DNA from: Paracoccus lichenicola
Lineage (GTDB): Bacteria; Pseudomonadota; Alphaproteobacteria; Rhodobacterales; Rhodobacteraceae
Assembly (NCBI RefSeq): GCF_009708075.1
Contig: NZ_WMBT01000005.1
Coordinates: 1-64,000, forward strand
Direction of reading: 5' to 3'
DNA: 64,000 nt
The notes beneath the pieces were generated by a model. That model was not told the DNA's origin. It did no database searches and worked only from the letters and a program-made list of their open reading frames with translations. Of the stretch, positions 30,172 to 40,259 are shown one piece after another. Within the stretch, counting starts at the first letter, position 1. Every line of letters begins with the position of its first letter. Made by a program: the position numbers and the translations under genes.

Positions 30172-31013
30172 TGAAGCTGCGCATCTTTCATCAGACCGTT
30201 TATCGCTATGACCGGCCGGTCCGGAACCTGGTGCAAAGCCTGCGGCTGACGCCCTCGGTCTTTGAAGGGCAGCGGGCGCATGACTGGGCGATCGACGTGT
30301 CGGGCGGCATCCGCGGTCCCGGTTTCCGCGACGGGGCGGGGGACTGGATCGAGGGCTGGACCGTGCGCGGCCCGACCGAGGAGGTCACCGTCACCGTCAC
30401 CGGCCGGGTCGAGACGCGCGATGCCGCAGGCGTGCTGCGCGGGCATCGCGAGCTGATCCATCCGCTTGCCTATGGGCGCGACACGGCGGCGACGAAGCCC
30501 GATGCGGGGCTGCGGGAACTGGCGGCCACGGTCACGGATCCCGCGGATGCGCTGGATCTGGCGCATCGGCTGTCGGCCGCGGTGTCGGATGCCATCGCCT
30601 ATGCCCCCGGCCAGACGGAATTCCACACCACCGCCGCCGAGGCCCTGGCGCAGGGCCAAGGCGTCTGCCAGGACCATGCCCATGCGCTGGCCGCCGTGGC
30701 CCGCCTGCGCGACCTGCCTGCGCGCTATGTGTCGGGCTATCTGCACAGCAGGGCGGAAGGAGAGGCGCACGAGGCCGCCCATGCCTGGACCGAAATCCAT
30801 GTCCAGGGGCTTGGCTGGGTCGGCTTCGATCCGGCGAACCGCTGCTGCCCCGACGAACGCTATGTCCGGCTGGGATCGGGGCTGGATGCGTCGGATGCCG
30901 CGCCGATCCGCGGGATCGCGGCGGGTCAGGGAATCGAGACCCTGCATGTCGCGGTGAACGTCGAGGAGGTGGAGCGGTTCCAGAACCAGAGCCAGAGCCA
31001 GACGCAAAGCTGA
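30171..31013 (+). CDS. Transglutaminase-like cysteine protease
   Basis: A 280-residue protein with a bacterial transglutaminase-like N-terminal domain (MKLRIFHQTVYRYDRPV) and a transglutaminase core. The catalytic Cys is in AQGQGVCQDHAHALAAVAR, the His in AAHAWTEIHV and the Asp in VGFDPANR. A preceding GTG at 30168 is possible. The C-terminus ends in a Gln/Ser-rich tail (QNQSQSQTQS). It probably acts as a protease or amidase on products of the ATP-grasp enzyme; that is inference. Confidence 0.92.
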   Translation: MKLRIFHQTVYRYDRPVRNLVQSLRLTPSVFEGQRAHDWAIDVSGGIRGPGFRDGAGDWIEGWTVRGPTEEVTVTVTGRVETRDAAGVLRGHRELIHPLAYGRDTAATKPDAGLRELAATVTDPADALDLAHRLSAAVSDAIAYAPGQTEFHTTAAEALAQGQGVCQDHAHALAAVARLRDLPARYVSGYLHSRAEGEAHEAAHAWTEIHVQGLGWVGFDPANRCCPDERYVRLGSGLDASDAAPIRGIAAGQGIETLHVAVNVEEVERFQNQSQSQTQS

Positions 31014-31019
31014 AAGAAA

Positions 31020-31085
31020 GGGGGCTGCCGCCCCCTCTTGGCCTGTGGCCAATTCACCCCGGCGGATATTTGAGCCAAGGTGAAT
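31020..31085 (-). repeat. Dispersed box-plus-hairpin repeat, copy C (before anbu)
   Basis: Two hairpins, GGGGGC-TGCC-GCCCCC (31020-31035) and TTGGCC-TGT-GGCCAA (31038-31052), precede a box that on the minus strand reads TTCACCTTGGCTCAAATAT then CCGCCGGGG. The element sits between the transglutaminase and anbu genes and could separate or attenuate their transcription. Confidence 0.7.
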
Positions 31086-31157
31086 GGAAAGGACGGATTG
31101 CGACTGATCCGTGCGCCGTCTAGATTGCGGCGCGATCCTGACGGGAAAGACGCGGCC

Positions 31158-31883
31158 ATGACCTATTGCGTCGGCTTGAAGCTGAATGCCGGACTTGTGC
31201 TGTTGTCGGACACGCGCACCAATGCCGGGTTGGACAACATCGCCTGCTATCGCAAGATGTTCTTCTTCGAGGAACGGGGCGAACGGGCCATCGTGGTGAT
31301 GACGGCGGGATCGCTGTCGGTCACGCAAACGACGCTGGCGCGCCTGAACGAGGCGATCCATGACGAGATGGCGGACGAGACGACCTCGATCATGAAGGCC
31401 CAGACGATGCTGCAGGTCGCCACGATCATCGGCGACACGCTGTCGCGCACCCGGCGCGAGATCGCCGAACAATGCCGCGACCTGCGCCAGCAGGCCTCGG
31501 CCTCCATGATCGTCGCGGGCCAGCGCCGGGGCGGCGACATGCGCATGTACCTGATCTATCCCGAAGGCAACTTCATCGAGGCGACCGAGGACACGCCCTT
31601 CCTGCAGATCGGCGAACACAAGTACGGCAAGCCCATCCTGGACCGCGTGGTGACGCCCGCGACCAGCCTGGCCGACGCGCAAAAGGCCGTGCTGCTGTCG
31701 ATGGATTCGACGCTGCGGTCGAACCTGTCGGTCGGGATGCCGCTGGATCTGGCGATCATCGCGCGCGATGCCTGCGCCGTCACCACCCGCCGCCGCATCG
31801 GGGAAGGCGATGCCGATTTCGCCCGGATGAGCGCGGCCTGGTCCGCCGCCCTGCGCGACAGCTTCGTCAACATCTCGATCTGA
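31158..31883 (+). CDS. Anbu-type proteasome-like peptidase
   Basis: A 241-residue member of the ancestral beta subunit (Anbu) family of proteasome-related N-terminal nucleophile proteins. After Met removal Thr1 is exposed (TYCVGLKLNAGLVLLSDTRT); Asp17 and Lys32 fit the classical catalytic positions. Anbu assembles into open helical rings in studied relatives, and its substrate is still unclear. It lies 144 nt downstream of the transglutaminase gene and ends the four-gene cluster. Confidence 0.92.
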   Translation: MTYCVGLKLNAGLVLLSDTRTNAGLDNIACYRKMFFFEERGERAIVVMTAGSLSVTQTTLARLNEAIHDEMADETTSIMKAQTMLQVATIIGDTLSRTRREIAEQCRDLRQQASASMIVAGQRRGGDMRMYLIYPEGNFIEATEDTPFLQIGEHKYGKPILDRVVTPATSLADAQKAVLLSMDSTLRSNLSVGMPLDLAIIARDACAVTTRRRIGEGDADFARMSAAWSAALRDSFVNISI

Positions 31884-31975
31884 CCCGCGCGTTCCGGCAA
31901 CACGGATTTGCCCGCAAAGCGGTTGAGCCGCGCGTGACGCGACGTTAAAGGGGTCCACCATCCTCGGAGGAAGCG

Positions 31976-34255
31976 ATGACCGACAAGACCCCCCGCAGCG
32001 CCCGCATCACCCCCGAGGAGGCCCTGGCCTATCACATGGAGCCGCGTCCGGGGAAGTTCGACGTGGTGGCATCGACCCCCATGGCCACGCAGCGCGACCT
32101 GTCGCTGGCCTATTCGCCGGGCGTGGCGGTCCCCGTGCAGGCCATCGCCGACCGGCCCGAGACGGCCTATGATTACACCACCAAGGGCAACATGGTCGCC
32201 GTGATCTCGAACGGCACGGCCATCCTGGGGATGGGGAACCTCGGCGCGCTGGCCTCGAAGCCGGTGATGGAGGGCAAGGCGGTGCTGTTCAAGCGCTTCG
32301 CCGACGTGAACGCCATCGACATCGAGCTGGACACCGAGGACGCGGACGAATTCATCAATGCCGTGCGCCTGATGGGACCGACCTTCGGCGGCATCAACCT
32401 GGAAGACATCAAGGCGCCCGAATGCTTCGTCATCGAAAGCCGCCTGAAGGAGATGATGGACATCCCCGTCTTTCACGACGACCAGCACGGCACGGCGGTG
32501 ATCTGCGCGGCGGGGTTGCTCAATGCGCTGGAGCTGTCGGGCAAGCGGATCGAGGATGTAAGGATCGTCCTGAACGGCGCGGGCGCGGCGGGCATCGCCT
32601 GCCTGGAACTGCTGAAATCCATGGGCGCGCGGCATGACAACTGCATCATGGCCGACACCAAGGGCGTGATCTGGCAGGGCCGGACCGAGGGGATGAACCA
32701 GTGGAAATCGGCCCATGCGGTCGTGACCGAGGCCCGCACGCTGGAGGACGCGATGAAGGGGGCCGACGTGTTCCTGGGCGTCTCGGCCAAGGGCGCGGTG
32801 ACGCAGGCGATGGTGGAAAGCATGGCCGACAACCCGGTGATCTTCGCCATGGCCAACCCCGACCCCGAGATCACGCCCGAGGACGCCCATGCCGTCCGCC
32901 CCGACGCCATCGTGGCCACCGGCCGCAGCGATTACCCGAACCAGGTGAACAACGTCCTGGGCTTTCCCTATCTGTTCCGGGGCGCGCTGGACATCCACGC
33001 CCGCGCCATCAACGACGAGATGAAGATCGCCTGCGCCGAGGCCCTGGCGGCCCTGGCGCGAGAGGATGTCCCTGACGAGGTCGCCGTGGCCTATGGGCGC
33101 AAGCTGCAGTTCGGGCGCGACTACATCATCCCGACGCCCTTCGACCCGCGCCTGATCCACGTGATCCCGCCTGCGGTCGCGCGCGCGGGCATGGACACCG
33201 GCGTCGCCCGCCGCCCGATCATCGACATGGAGGGTTACGTCCAGTCGCTGAAGAACCGCATGGATCCGACCGCCGCCATCCTGCAGGGCATCCACGCCCG
33301 CGCCCGCCAAAGCCAGGCCCGGATGATCTTCGCCGAGGGCGACGATCCCCGCGTGCTGCGCGCGGCCGTCGCCTGGCAACGCGGCGGCATGGGCCAGGCC
33401 CTGGTTGTGGGGCGCGAGGCGGACGTGAAGGAAAAGCTGGAAGCCGCAGGGCTTGCCGATGCGGTGCGCGAACTGACCGTGGTGAACGCGGCCAATTCCC
33501 GGCACCTGGATGCCTATCACGAATTCCTTTACGCGCGCCTGCAGCGCAAGGGCGTGGACCGCGAGGATGCGTACAAGCTGGCCAACCGCGACCGCCATGT
33601 CTTTGCCGCCCTGATGCTGGCGCATGGCCATGGCGACGGGCTTGTGACGGGTGCCACCCGCAAGAACGCCCCGGTGCTGGCGCAACTGGGCACCGTCTTC
33701 GACCTGCGCCCGCAGGACGGCGCGGTGGGCATCACCGCCGTCCTGCACAAGGGCCGCATCGTGCTGATCGGCGACACCCTTGTCCACGAATGGCCCGAAG
33801 CCGAGGATCTGGCCGACATCGCGGTCCGCGGGGCGGCGGTGGCCCGCGGCCTGGGCCTGGAACCCCGCGTGGCCTTCCTGTCGTTCTCGAACTTCGGCTA
33901 TCCGGTCAGCGAACGCGCCATCAAGATGGCCGAGGCGCCCAAGGTCCTGGACCGCCGCGGTGTCGATTTCGAGTATGAGGGCGAGATGACCGTGGACGTG
34001 GCGCTGAACATGGAATCGGCCGCGCGCTATCCCTTCAGCCGCCTGACCGGGCCTGCCAACGTGCTGGTGGTGCCCGCGCGGCATTCGGCATCCATCAGCG
34101 TGAAGCTGATGCAGGAAATGGCGGGTGCGACCGTGATCGGCCCGATCCTGACCGGCGTGCCGCAGTCGATCCAGATCTGCTCGACGACCTCGACGGTGAA
34201 CGACATCCTCAACATGGCGGCGATTTCGGCGGGCGGGTTGGGGACGGCCCGGTAG
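31976..34255 (+). CDS. maeB: NADP-dependent malic enzyme with phosphotransacetylase-like C-terminus
   Basis: Decarboxylates malate to pyruvate with NADP reduction. The 759-residue protein is the two-domain MaeB type: a malic-enzyme core at about 1-430 (LSLAYSPGVAVPVQAIA, DDQHGTAVICAAGLLNAL, NGAGAAGIACLELL) and a PTA-like domain at about 435-759 (FAEGDDPRVLRAAVAWQRGG, ANVLVVPARHSASISVKLMQE), which in E. coli binds regulatory metabolites. It has its own upstream gap (92 nt) with an SD of GGAGG. The convergent RTX gene ends 5 nt away. Confidence 0.96.
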   Translation: MTDKTPRSARITPEEALAYHMEPRPGKFDVVASTPMATQRDLSLAYSPGVAVPVQAIADRPETAYDYTTKGNMVAVISNGTAILGMGNLGALASKPVMEGKAVLFKRFADVNAIDIELDTEDADEFINAVRLMGPTFGGINLEDIKAPECFVIESRLKEMMDIPVFHDDQHGTAVICAAGLLNALELSGKRIEDVRIVLNGAGAAGIACLELLKSMGARHDNCIMADTKGVIWQGRTEGMNQWKSAHAVVTEARTLEDAMKGADVFLGVSAKGAVTQAMVESMADNPVIFAMANPDPEITPEDAHAVRPDAIVATGRSDYPNQVNNVLGFPYLFRGALDIHARAINDEMKIACAEALAALAREDVPDEVAVAYGRKLQFGRDYIIPTPFDPRLIHVIPPAVARAGMDTGVARRPIIDMEGYVQSLKNRMDPTAAILQGIHARARQSQARMIFAEGDDPRVLRAAVAWQRGGMGQALVVGREADVKEKLEAAGLADAVRELTVVNAANSRHLDAYHEFLYARLQRKGVDREDAYKLANRDRHVFAALMLAHGHGDGLVTGATRKNAPVLAQLGTVFDLRPQDGAVGITAVLHKGRIVLIGDTLVHEWPEAEDLADIAVRGAAVARGLGLEPRVAFLSFSNFGYPVSERAIKMAEAPKVLDRRGVDFEYEGEMTVDVALNMESAARYPFSRLTGPANVLVVPARHSASISVKLMQEMAGATVIGPILTGVPQSIQICSTTSTVNDILNMAAISAGGLGTAR

Positions 34256-34260
34256 GGCCG

Positions 34261-35409
34261 TCACACGAAGATGAAATCCTCGGCATCAAGCCGGGCGTGA
34301 TCGACATTCGACAGGATGACGGTCACGTCGCCGAAGGTGATCCGGGCATCGGCGCCAAGATCGGCGATCCTGATCTGGCGAAATGCCTCGACCCCGCTGT
34401 CGATGACGATCCGGTCCATGCCATCAGCGAAATCGGTGATCCGGTCGGTGCCGTCGCCCTTGGAAAAGAGGAACTGGTCCGCACCGATCCCGCCGGTCAA
34501 GAGATCGTTTCCGGTTCCCCCTTGCAGGCGGTCATTGCCTGTCTCACCCGTCAGGCGATCATTGCCCGCCAAGCCCGACAAGGCATCGTTGCCCGATCCC
34601 GCTGTCAGGATATTTGCAACGGCACTGCCGATGATCCGGTCATTGCCCGCTCCGGTCACGACGTTTTCGACATTGCGGATCGTGTCCGTTCCCGAGCCGG
34701 TGTTCTGGGCAGCAACTTTTAAAAGATTGACCGAAACGGCCGTGCTGGCTGTGAAGCGGATCGTGTCCGTCCCTGATCCGCCGTCAAGGGTATCGTTGCC
34801 CAAGCCGCCTTCCAGCGTGTCGGCCCCGGTGCCGCCGGACAGGATGTTGTTGCCCGCATTGCCGACGATCAGGTTGGACAGCCCGTTGCCGGTGCCGTTG
34901 ATCGCGGCCTTTCCCTGTAGGACAAGGTTTTCCAGGTTGGCGCCCAGCGTCCAGGTGACCCAGGCATTCACCTGATCGGCAGGGTTCGGGTCATTGTCGT
35001 AATAGGGCTGGTAGGACTCGGCCACTACATCGCGCAGATGATTGACGACATAAGTGTCGCCACCATCGCCGCCTGTCATGGTGTCCATACCCACGCCGCC
35101 ATCCAGCAGGCCGCCACCATCACCCCCAGTTAGAAGGTCATTGCCGGCGCCTCCACGAAGAATGGCATAGTCGCCGATCCAAGCATCTAGGACGTCATTG
35201 CCATCTCCACCATCCAAAAGGTTAAAGTCGGCTCCCCCTGACAGCGTGTCATTCCCGGCACCTCCGAAGATTTCGTTGCGGTGCAGAAATGCGCCTGTCA
35301 GCTCGTCATTGCCGGCATAGCCGTGCATCTGGATGACATCGTCATAAGGAAACACATCGTCTGCCTTGAGACGGTTGTTTCCCGTAGTGCCCTTGTAAAC
35401 AATTGCCAT
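34261..35409 (-). CDS. RTX-type calcium-binding repeat protein
   Basis: A 382-residue protein without signal peptide. Several blocks of Gly/Asp-rich nonapeptide repeats (GGAGNDTLSGG, LGNDTLDGGSG, GNDRLTGETGNDRL) at about 49-125 and 180-300 should form Ca2+-bound beta-rolls, separated by a non-repeat domain at about 126-175. The C-terminus DHARLDAEDFIFV resembles type I secretion signals. No hlyB/hlyD genes are in the window. Base composition (about 53-58% GC) is lower than neighbours, hinting at acquisition. The start has GGGG at a fitting distance. Confidence 0.88.
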   Translation of the reverse strand: MAIVYKGTTGNNRLKADDVFPYDDVIQMHGYAGNDELTGAFLHRNEIFGGAGNDTLSGGADFNLLDGGDGNDVLDAWIGDYAILRGGAGNDLLTGGDGGGLLDGGVGMDTMTGGDGGDTYVVNHLRDVVAESYQPYYDNDPNPADQVNAWVTWTLGANLENLVLQGKAAINGTGNGLSNLIVGNAGNNILSGGTGADTLEGGLGNDTLDGGSGTDTIRFTASTAVSVNLLKVAAQNTGSGTDTIRNVENVVTGAGNDRIIGSAVANILTAGSGNDALSGLAGNDRLTGETGNDRLQGGTGNDLLTGGIGADQFLFSKGDGTDRITDFADGMDRIVIDSGVEAFRQIRIADLGADARITFGDVTVILSNVDHARLDAEDFIFV

Positions 35410-35453
35410 TGCAAACCCCGAATGCAAAATCGCTTTTTGCGTTTATCCCGTCG

Positions 35454-36365
35454 TTACCCTTCTGACGAGGGGGAATATTCCTGGAACGTCAACTCGCCCC
35501 GCGCGGCCTGCCGCTGGCGTTCGCGGAACCGTGCGCGGTCGGCCTCGTCATACTCGCCCGTGCAGCGGTGGCAGCAGACGCCGTCCTCGAATTCCGGCCT
35601 TTCGCGGTCCTCGGGGGCCAGGGGGCGGCGGCAGGCGTGGCACAGTCCGTGGCGGCCTTGGCGCAGGCCGTGGGTCAGGCTGACGCGGCCGTCGAAGACG
35701 AAGCATTCGCCCTGCCACAGGCTGTCGGCCTGCGGCACCTCCTCGAGATATTTCAGGATCCCGCCCTTTAGGTGGAACACGTTCCTGACGCCCTGCGACA
35801 GCAGCCAGTTCGTCGATTTCTCGCAGCGGATGCCGCCGGTGCAGAACATCGCCACGCGCTTGCCCGCGAAGCGATGCGCATTGGCCTGCCACCAGGCGGG
35901 AAAGTCGCGAAAGCTGCGGGTGCCGGGATCGACCGCGCCGGCAAAGGTGCCGATGGCCACCTCATAATCGTTGCGGGTGTCGATCACCGCGACATCGGGC
36001 GCGGTGATCAGGGCGTTCCATTGGGCGGGATCGACGTAATGGCCGACCGATGCCGTCGGATCGACATCGGGCTGGCCCATGGTCACGATCTCGCGTTTCA
36101 GGCGCACCTTCATCTTGCCAAAGGGCATCGTCTCGGCGGTGCTTTCCTTCCACTCCAGCCCCATGCATCCCGGCAGGGCGCGGATATGGGCCAGCACCGC
36201 GTCCACCCCCGCCCGCGTCCCGGCGATGGTGCCGTTGATCCCCTCGGCCGCCAGCAGCAGCGTGCCGCGCACGCCGTTCGCGCAGGCGATCCTGGCCAGC
36301 GGCGCCTTGAGGGCGGCGGGATCGTCAAGACGGGCAAAGTGATACAGCGCGGCGACAGTCAGCAT
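35454..36365 (-). CDS. trhO: tRNA uridine hydroxylase TrhO (rhodanese-like, UPF0176)
   Basis: TrhO hydroxylates U34 of tRNAs to 5-hydroxyuridine, using O2. The 303-residue protein has an N-terminal acylphosphatase-like segment ([15 protein letters not shown]), the rhodanese domain with active-site Cys in [23 protein letters not shown], and a C-terminal Cys cluster ([17 protein letters not shown]). The start at 36365 was preferred; an upstream TTG adds 12 residues. Confidence 0.93.
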   Translation of the reverse strand: MLTVAALYHFARLDDPAALKAPLARIACANGVRGTLLLAAEGINGTIAGTRAGVDAVLAHIRALPGCMGLEWKESTAETMPFGKMKVRLKREIVTMGQPDVDPTASVGHYVDPAQWNALITAPDVAVIDTRNDYEVAIGTFAGAVDPGTRSFRDFPAWWQANAHRFAGKRVAMFCTGGIRCEKSTNWLLSQGVRNVFHLKGGILKYLEEVPQADSLWQGECFVFDGRVSLTHGLRQGRHGLCHACRRPLAPEDRERPEFEDGVCCHRCTGEYDEADRARFRERQRQAARGELTFQEYSPSSEG

Positions 36366-36461
36366 GGGCGCGGCCTTAGCCAGCAATGCCCGATCTTGCA
36401 AGGCATTGACCCTGCGCCCGGCAGTTTCTAGGCATGGTCATCCGGGGACAAGGAGGACAGG

Positions 36462-37058
36462 ATGCCGCGCGCCTTGATCGTGATCGACATGCAGGCCGAC
36501 TTCTGCCCCGGCGGCGCCCTGGCCGTGGCGGGCGGCGATCAGATCGTCGGTCCCGTCAACGCGCTGATGGCCGGTTTCGACGCGGTGATCCTGACCCAGG
36601 ACTGGCATCCAGCGGACCACGCCAGCTTTGCCGCCAACCATCCGGGCACGGAACCGTTCAGCCTGACGGACATGCCCTATGGTCCCCAGGTGCTGTGGCC
36701 CGCCCATTGCGTGATCGGCACGCCGGGGGCGGATTTCCACCCGGGCCTCGATCTGTCCCGCGCCGACCTGGTGATCCGCAAGGGGTTCCGTCCGCGGATC
36801 GACAGCTATTCCGCCTTTTTCGAGAACGACCACGCCACCCCCACCGGCCTTGCCGGATACCTGCGCGAGCGCGGGTTGCTGGATCTGTCCTTCGTGGGCC
36901 TCGCCCATGACTTCTGCGTCGCGTGGAGCGCGATCGACGCCGCCCGCCTGGGCTTTTCCGCCACCGTGATCGAAGGGGCGACTCGCGCCATCGACCTGGA
37001 CGGCAGCCGCGACCGCGCCCGCGCCGCCATGCGTGCCGCCGGCGTCACCCTGGAGTAA
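36462..37058 (+). CDS. pncA: Nicotinamidase
   Basis: Deamidates nicotinamide to nicotinate in NAD salvage. The 198-residue isochorismatase-fold enzyme has the catalytic Asp in [16 protein letters not shown], the metal-binding [11 protein letters not shown] (Asp, His, His), and the nucleophile Cys in [15 protein letters not shown]. The neighbouring pncB uses its product, and only 4 nt separate the two genes. Confidence 0.95.
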   Translation: MPRALIVIDMQADFCPGGALAVAGGDQIVGPVNALMAGFDAVILTQDWHPADHASFAANHPGTEPFSLTDMPYGPQVLWPAHCVIGTPGADFHPGLDLSRADLVIRKGFRPRIDSYSAFFENDHATPTGLAGYLRERGLLDLSFVGLAHDFCVAWSAIDAARLGFSATVIEGATRAIDLDGSRDRARAAMRAAGVTLE

Positions 37059-37062
37059 GCCG

Positions 37063-38355
37063 ATGGCCGACATCGCCACCCGCGTCTACAACCACAAATG
37101 GAAGATCGACCCGATCGTCCGGTCGCTAATCGACACGGATTTCTACAAGCTGCTGATGTGCCAGTCGATCTTCCGCAACCGGCCCGACACGGTGGTCCGC
37201 TTCAGCCTGATCAACCGCACCAAATCCATCCGCCTGGCCGACCTGATCGACGAGGGCGAGTTGCGCGAACAGCTGGACCATGTCCGCGGCCTGCGGCTGT
37301 CGCGCGGCGAGGGCACCTGGCTGCGCGGCAACACGTTCTACGGCAAGCGCCAGATGTTCCGCCCCGATTTCATGGAGTTTTTGGAAAACCTGCGCCTGCC
37401 CCCCTATCACCTGGAAAAGCGCGACGGCCAGTACGAACTGACCTTCGAGGGGAAATGGCCCGAGGTGATGCTGTGGGAAATTCCCGCGCTGGCGATCCTG
37501 ATGGAATTGCGGTCCCGCGCGGTCCTGGAAACCCTGGGCCGGTTCGAGTTGCAGGTGCTGTATGCCCGCGCCATGACGCGCCTGTGGGAAAAGATCGAAA
37601 CCCTGCGCACCTTGCCCGACCTGCGCATCGCCGATTTCGGCACGCGCAGACGCCACAGCTTCCTGTGGCAGGACTGGGCGGTGCAGGCCATGATCGAGGG
37701 GTTGGGGGAACGCTTCACCGGCACCTCGAACTGCCTGATCGCCATGCGCCGCGACATCGAGGCGATCGGCACCAATGCCCACGAACTGCCCATGGTCTAT
37801 GCCGCCCTGGCCGACACCGACGAGGAATTGCGCCGCGCACCCTACGAGGTTCTGGCCGACTGGCACGAGGAACACGACGGCAACCTGCGCATGATCCTGC
37901 CCGACACCTACGGGACCGAGGGGTTCCTGGCGGGCGCGCCCGACTGGCTGGCGGGCTGGACCGGCATCCGCATCGACAGCGGCGACCCCGCGACCGGAGC
38001 CGAAACCGCGATCCGCTGGTGGAAAGACCGCGGCGAGGATCCGCGCCGCAAGCTGGTCATCTTCTCGGACGGGCTGGATGTCGCCAAGATCATGGAACTG
38101 CACCGCCAGTTCCACGGCCGGGTCAAGGTCAGCTTCGGCTGGGGCACGCTGCTGACCAACGATTTCCGGGGGCTGGTCGCGGGCGACGGGCTGGCGCCCT
38201 TCAGCCTGGTCTGCAAGGCGGTGTCGGCCAACGGACGCCCGACCGTCAAGCTGTCCGACAACCCCGCCAAGGCCACCGGCCCTGCCGAGGAAGTCGCGCG
38301 CTATCGCCGCGTCTTCGAGGCGGGCCAGCAATCGCGGCTGGAGGTGGTGGTCTAG
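37063..38355 (+). CDS. pncB: Nicotinate phosphoribosyltransferase
   Basis: Joins nicotinate to PRPP to form NaMN, in the Preiss-Handler pathway. The 430-residue protein shows [43 protein letters not shown] and [14 protein letters not shown] with GWGTLLTND, all typical of PncB. It starts 4 nt after the pncA stop. Its TAG stop forms a CTAG palindrome shared with the stop codon of the convergent pit gene. Confidence 0.96.
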   Translation: MADIATRVYNHKWKIDPIVRSLIDTDFYKLLMCQSIFRNRPDTVVRFSLINRTKSIRLADLIDEGELREQLDHVRGLRLSRGEGTWLRGNTFYGKRQMFRPDFMEFLENLRLPPYHLEKRDGQYELTFEGKWPEVMLWEIPALAILMELRSRAVLETLGRFELQVLYARAMTRLWEKIETLRTLPDLRIADFGTRRRHSFLWQDWAVQAMIEGLGERFTGTSNCLIAMRRDIEAIGTNAHELPMVYAALADTDEELRRAPYEVLADWHEEHDGNLRMILPDTYGTEGFLAGAPDWLAGWTGIRIDSGDPATGAETAIRWWKDRGEDPRRKLVIFSDGLDVAKIMELHRQFHGRVKVSFGWGTLLTNDFRGLVAGDGLAPFSLVCKAVSANGRPTVKLSDNPAKATGPAEEVARYRRVFEAGQQSRLEVVV

Positions 38356-39797
38356 CCGCCCGGGATTCCCGCCAGCCGCAGCATCGCCAGGCAGCACAAT
38401 CCGCCCAAGGCCGCCGTGACCGGCACCGTGACCACCCAGGCGGTGGTGATGGTCGCCACATGGCTGCGGCGGATCAGCTGGCGGCGGCGGCGTTCCTCGA
38501 CCGGCAGCTCGGCGCGCTGGCGGTCGGCGCGGCGGTCCAGCAGTTCCCGCACGAAGCCCACGCCGAAGACGCCCCCCACCGCCACATGGGTGGACGAGAC
38601 CGGCAATCCCCAGCCGGAGGCGACCAGCACGATCATCGCGGTGGACAGCGTGATGCAAAAGGCGCGGGCCGGGTTCAGGCGGGTGATCCCCTCGCCCACC
38701 ATGCCGACCAGGCGGCGCCCGAACAGGACGGCGCCAAGCGCGATGGCCGCCCCCGCCACCGTCAGCAGCAGCAGCGGCACGGGCAGCGGGCCGTGGTGGC
38801 CGGGCGTCAGGATCACCAGCAATGGCCCCGCGACATTGCCCGCGTCGCCCGCGCCATGGGCAAAGGCCATCATCACGGCGGCAAACAGCAGGGGCTGGCG
38901 CAGCAGGCGCTTCATCCCGGGCTTGTCGCCCCCGGCCTCGGCCAGAAGGCGGTTGACGCGGCAGCGCATCAGCAGCGCCACGGCCAGCCCCGCGGCCGCG
39001 CCCGGCAGCAGGGCAAGGGGCAGGCGCAACGGCAGCGCGGGCAGCAGGGTCGCGATATAGGCGACGAACAGCCCGGCCATGGCGCCGATCAGCGGCGGCA
39101 GCCAGGCGCGGGCCGCAGCGCCGCGATCCGCCGCCTCGGCCACCTTGAGCCGCAGCAGCGCCAGCAGCGCCCCGGCCAGCGCCGCCGCCAGCAGGGGCGT
39201 CAGCATCCAGGCCAGGGCCATGGCGGCGATGCCCCCCCAGGACACGGCCGCCGACCCCGCCGCTGCCAGCCCTGCCCCGGCAATCGCCCCCACGATGGAA
39301 TGAGAGGTCGAGACCGGCAGGTTCGCCCCCGTGGCGATCGTGATCCAGGCCGCCGCCGCGACCAGAGCGGCCAGCATGACGATCTGCCCGGCCGCCCCGG
39401 TCAGGACGGCGATGTCCACGATCCCCTCGGCCAGGCGATGCGTGACGGCATGGCCCGCCAGGGCCGCGCCCGCGATTTCCGCCAGGCCCACAAGCACCAG
39501 GCCCGGGCCGATGGCGATGGCCCCTGCGCCGACCGCAGGCCCCAACGAGTTCGCGATGTCGTTGGCCCCGATGGACAGGCCCAGCCAGCCCGCCACGATG
39601 AAGCCCGCGCCGACGGCGATCAGGCCGGGCTGGTGGCCGGTCACGCCCAGGGCCAGGAAGATCAGCGAAATCACCAGCAGGATGCCCGCGCCCAGTTGCA
39701 GGACGGGGCGGAGGGCATGGAACTGGGCGGATTCGACAACCGTGATCCGCCCCAGATCCTTGTCGAGCGTGCGGTAATCGCGGTCGGGCCGGGTCAT
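38352..39797 (-). CDS. Low-affinity inorganic phosphate transporter, Pit family
   Basis: A 481-residue membrane protein with two homologous halves. Signature loops are [22 protein letters not shown] and [15 protein letters not shown], both PiT family; [16 protein letters not shown] and [15 protein letters not shown] are the repeated second motifs. It imports metal-phosphate complexes driven by protons. Compared with E. coli PitA the order is the same. It ends the six-gene minus-strand run that starts at 42590. A phoU-like regulator is not adjacent. Confidence 0.92.
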   Translation of the reverse strand: MTRPDRDYRTLDKDLGRITVVESAQFHALRPVLQLGAGILLVISLIFLALGVTGHQPGLIAVGAGFIVAGWLGLSIGANDIANSLGPAVGAGAIAIGPGLVLVGLAEIAGAALAGHAVTHRLAEGIVDIAVLTGAAGQIVMLAALVAAAAWITIATGANLPVSTSHSIVGAIAGAGLAAAGSAAVSWGGIAAMALAWMLTPLLAAALAGALLALLRLKVAEAADRGAAARAWLPPLIGAMAGLFVAYIATLLPALPLRLPLALLPGAAAGLAVALLMRCRVNRLLAEAGGDKPGMKRLLRQPLLFAAVMMAFAHGAGDAGNVAGPLLVILTPGHHGPLPVPLLLLTVAGAAIALGAVLFGRRLVGMVGEGITRLNPARAFCITLSTAMIVLVASGWGLPVSSTHVAVGGVFGVGFVRELLDRRADRQRAELPVEERRRRQLIRRSHVATITTAWVVTVPVTAALGGLCCLAMLRLAGIPGG

Positions 39798-39806
39798 CCG
39801 CCCATG

Positions 39807-40259
39807 TCAGCCGGACCCCTTCGGCAATGCAAGCAGGATCTTCTTCAAACCGGGTTCAACCACGCGTTGCGCGGCCTCTTGCGGCGAAAACCAGCGGCGC
39901 TTGCGCTGCCCGGCCTCGGGGAAGTCGGGGCGCAGGGGACCCGCATCCATCAGGAAGACGCGGACCTCGACCGGGACGGACCAGCCCCGGTCCTGTTCCT
40001 TGTCATAGCGATAGCGGCCGATCTCGGCCTCGTGGACATGGCCCTCGACGCCCGCTTCCTCCCAGGCCTCGGTGGCGGCGGCGCCGGGCAGGGTCTTGCC
40101 CTCCATCGGCCAGCCCTTGGGGATCACCCAGCGGCCGGTGCCCCGGCTGGTGATCAGCAGGACATCGCCGTTTTCCGGACAGCGGCAGACCGCGCCGACC
40201 TGCATGGCGGCGGGGCGCCATCCCAGCAGCAGCCGCAGCGATTGGCCCCACGGCTTCAT
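39807..40259 (-). CDS. NUDIX hydrolase
   Basis: A 150-residue hydrolase with a Nudix box at about 54-76 (GKTLPGAAATEAWEEAGVEG), in which the canonical Arg before the Glu is replaced by Thr. N-terminal QVGAVCRC and GRWVIPKGWPMEG are the typical start of the fold. Possible substrates are nucleoside diphosphate derivatives or diadenosine polyphosphates. It overlaps arfB by 4 nt. Confidence 0.87.
   Translation of the reverse strand: MKPWGQSLRLLLGWRPAAMQVGAVCRCPENGDVLLITSRGTGRWVIPKGWPMEGKTLPGAAATEAWEEAGVEGHVHEAEIGRYRYDKEQDRGWSVPVEVRVFLMDAGPLRPDFPEAGQRKRRWFSPQEAAQRVVEPGLKKILLALPKGSG

Noticed and set aside
31556..34264. A 902-codon open frame antisense to maeB
   Set aside because: It mirrors the real malic enzyme gene; the translation is His/Arg/Gly-rich low complexity without family features.
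34500..35300. Tandem DNA repeats resembling a CRISPR or satellite
   Set aside because: They are the coding repeats of the Ca2+-binding nonapeptides in the RTX gene, with drifting sequence and no spacers.
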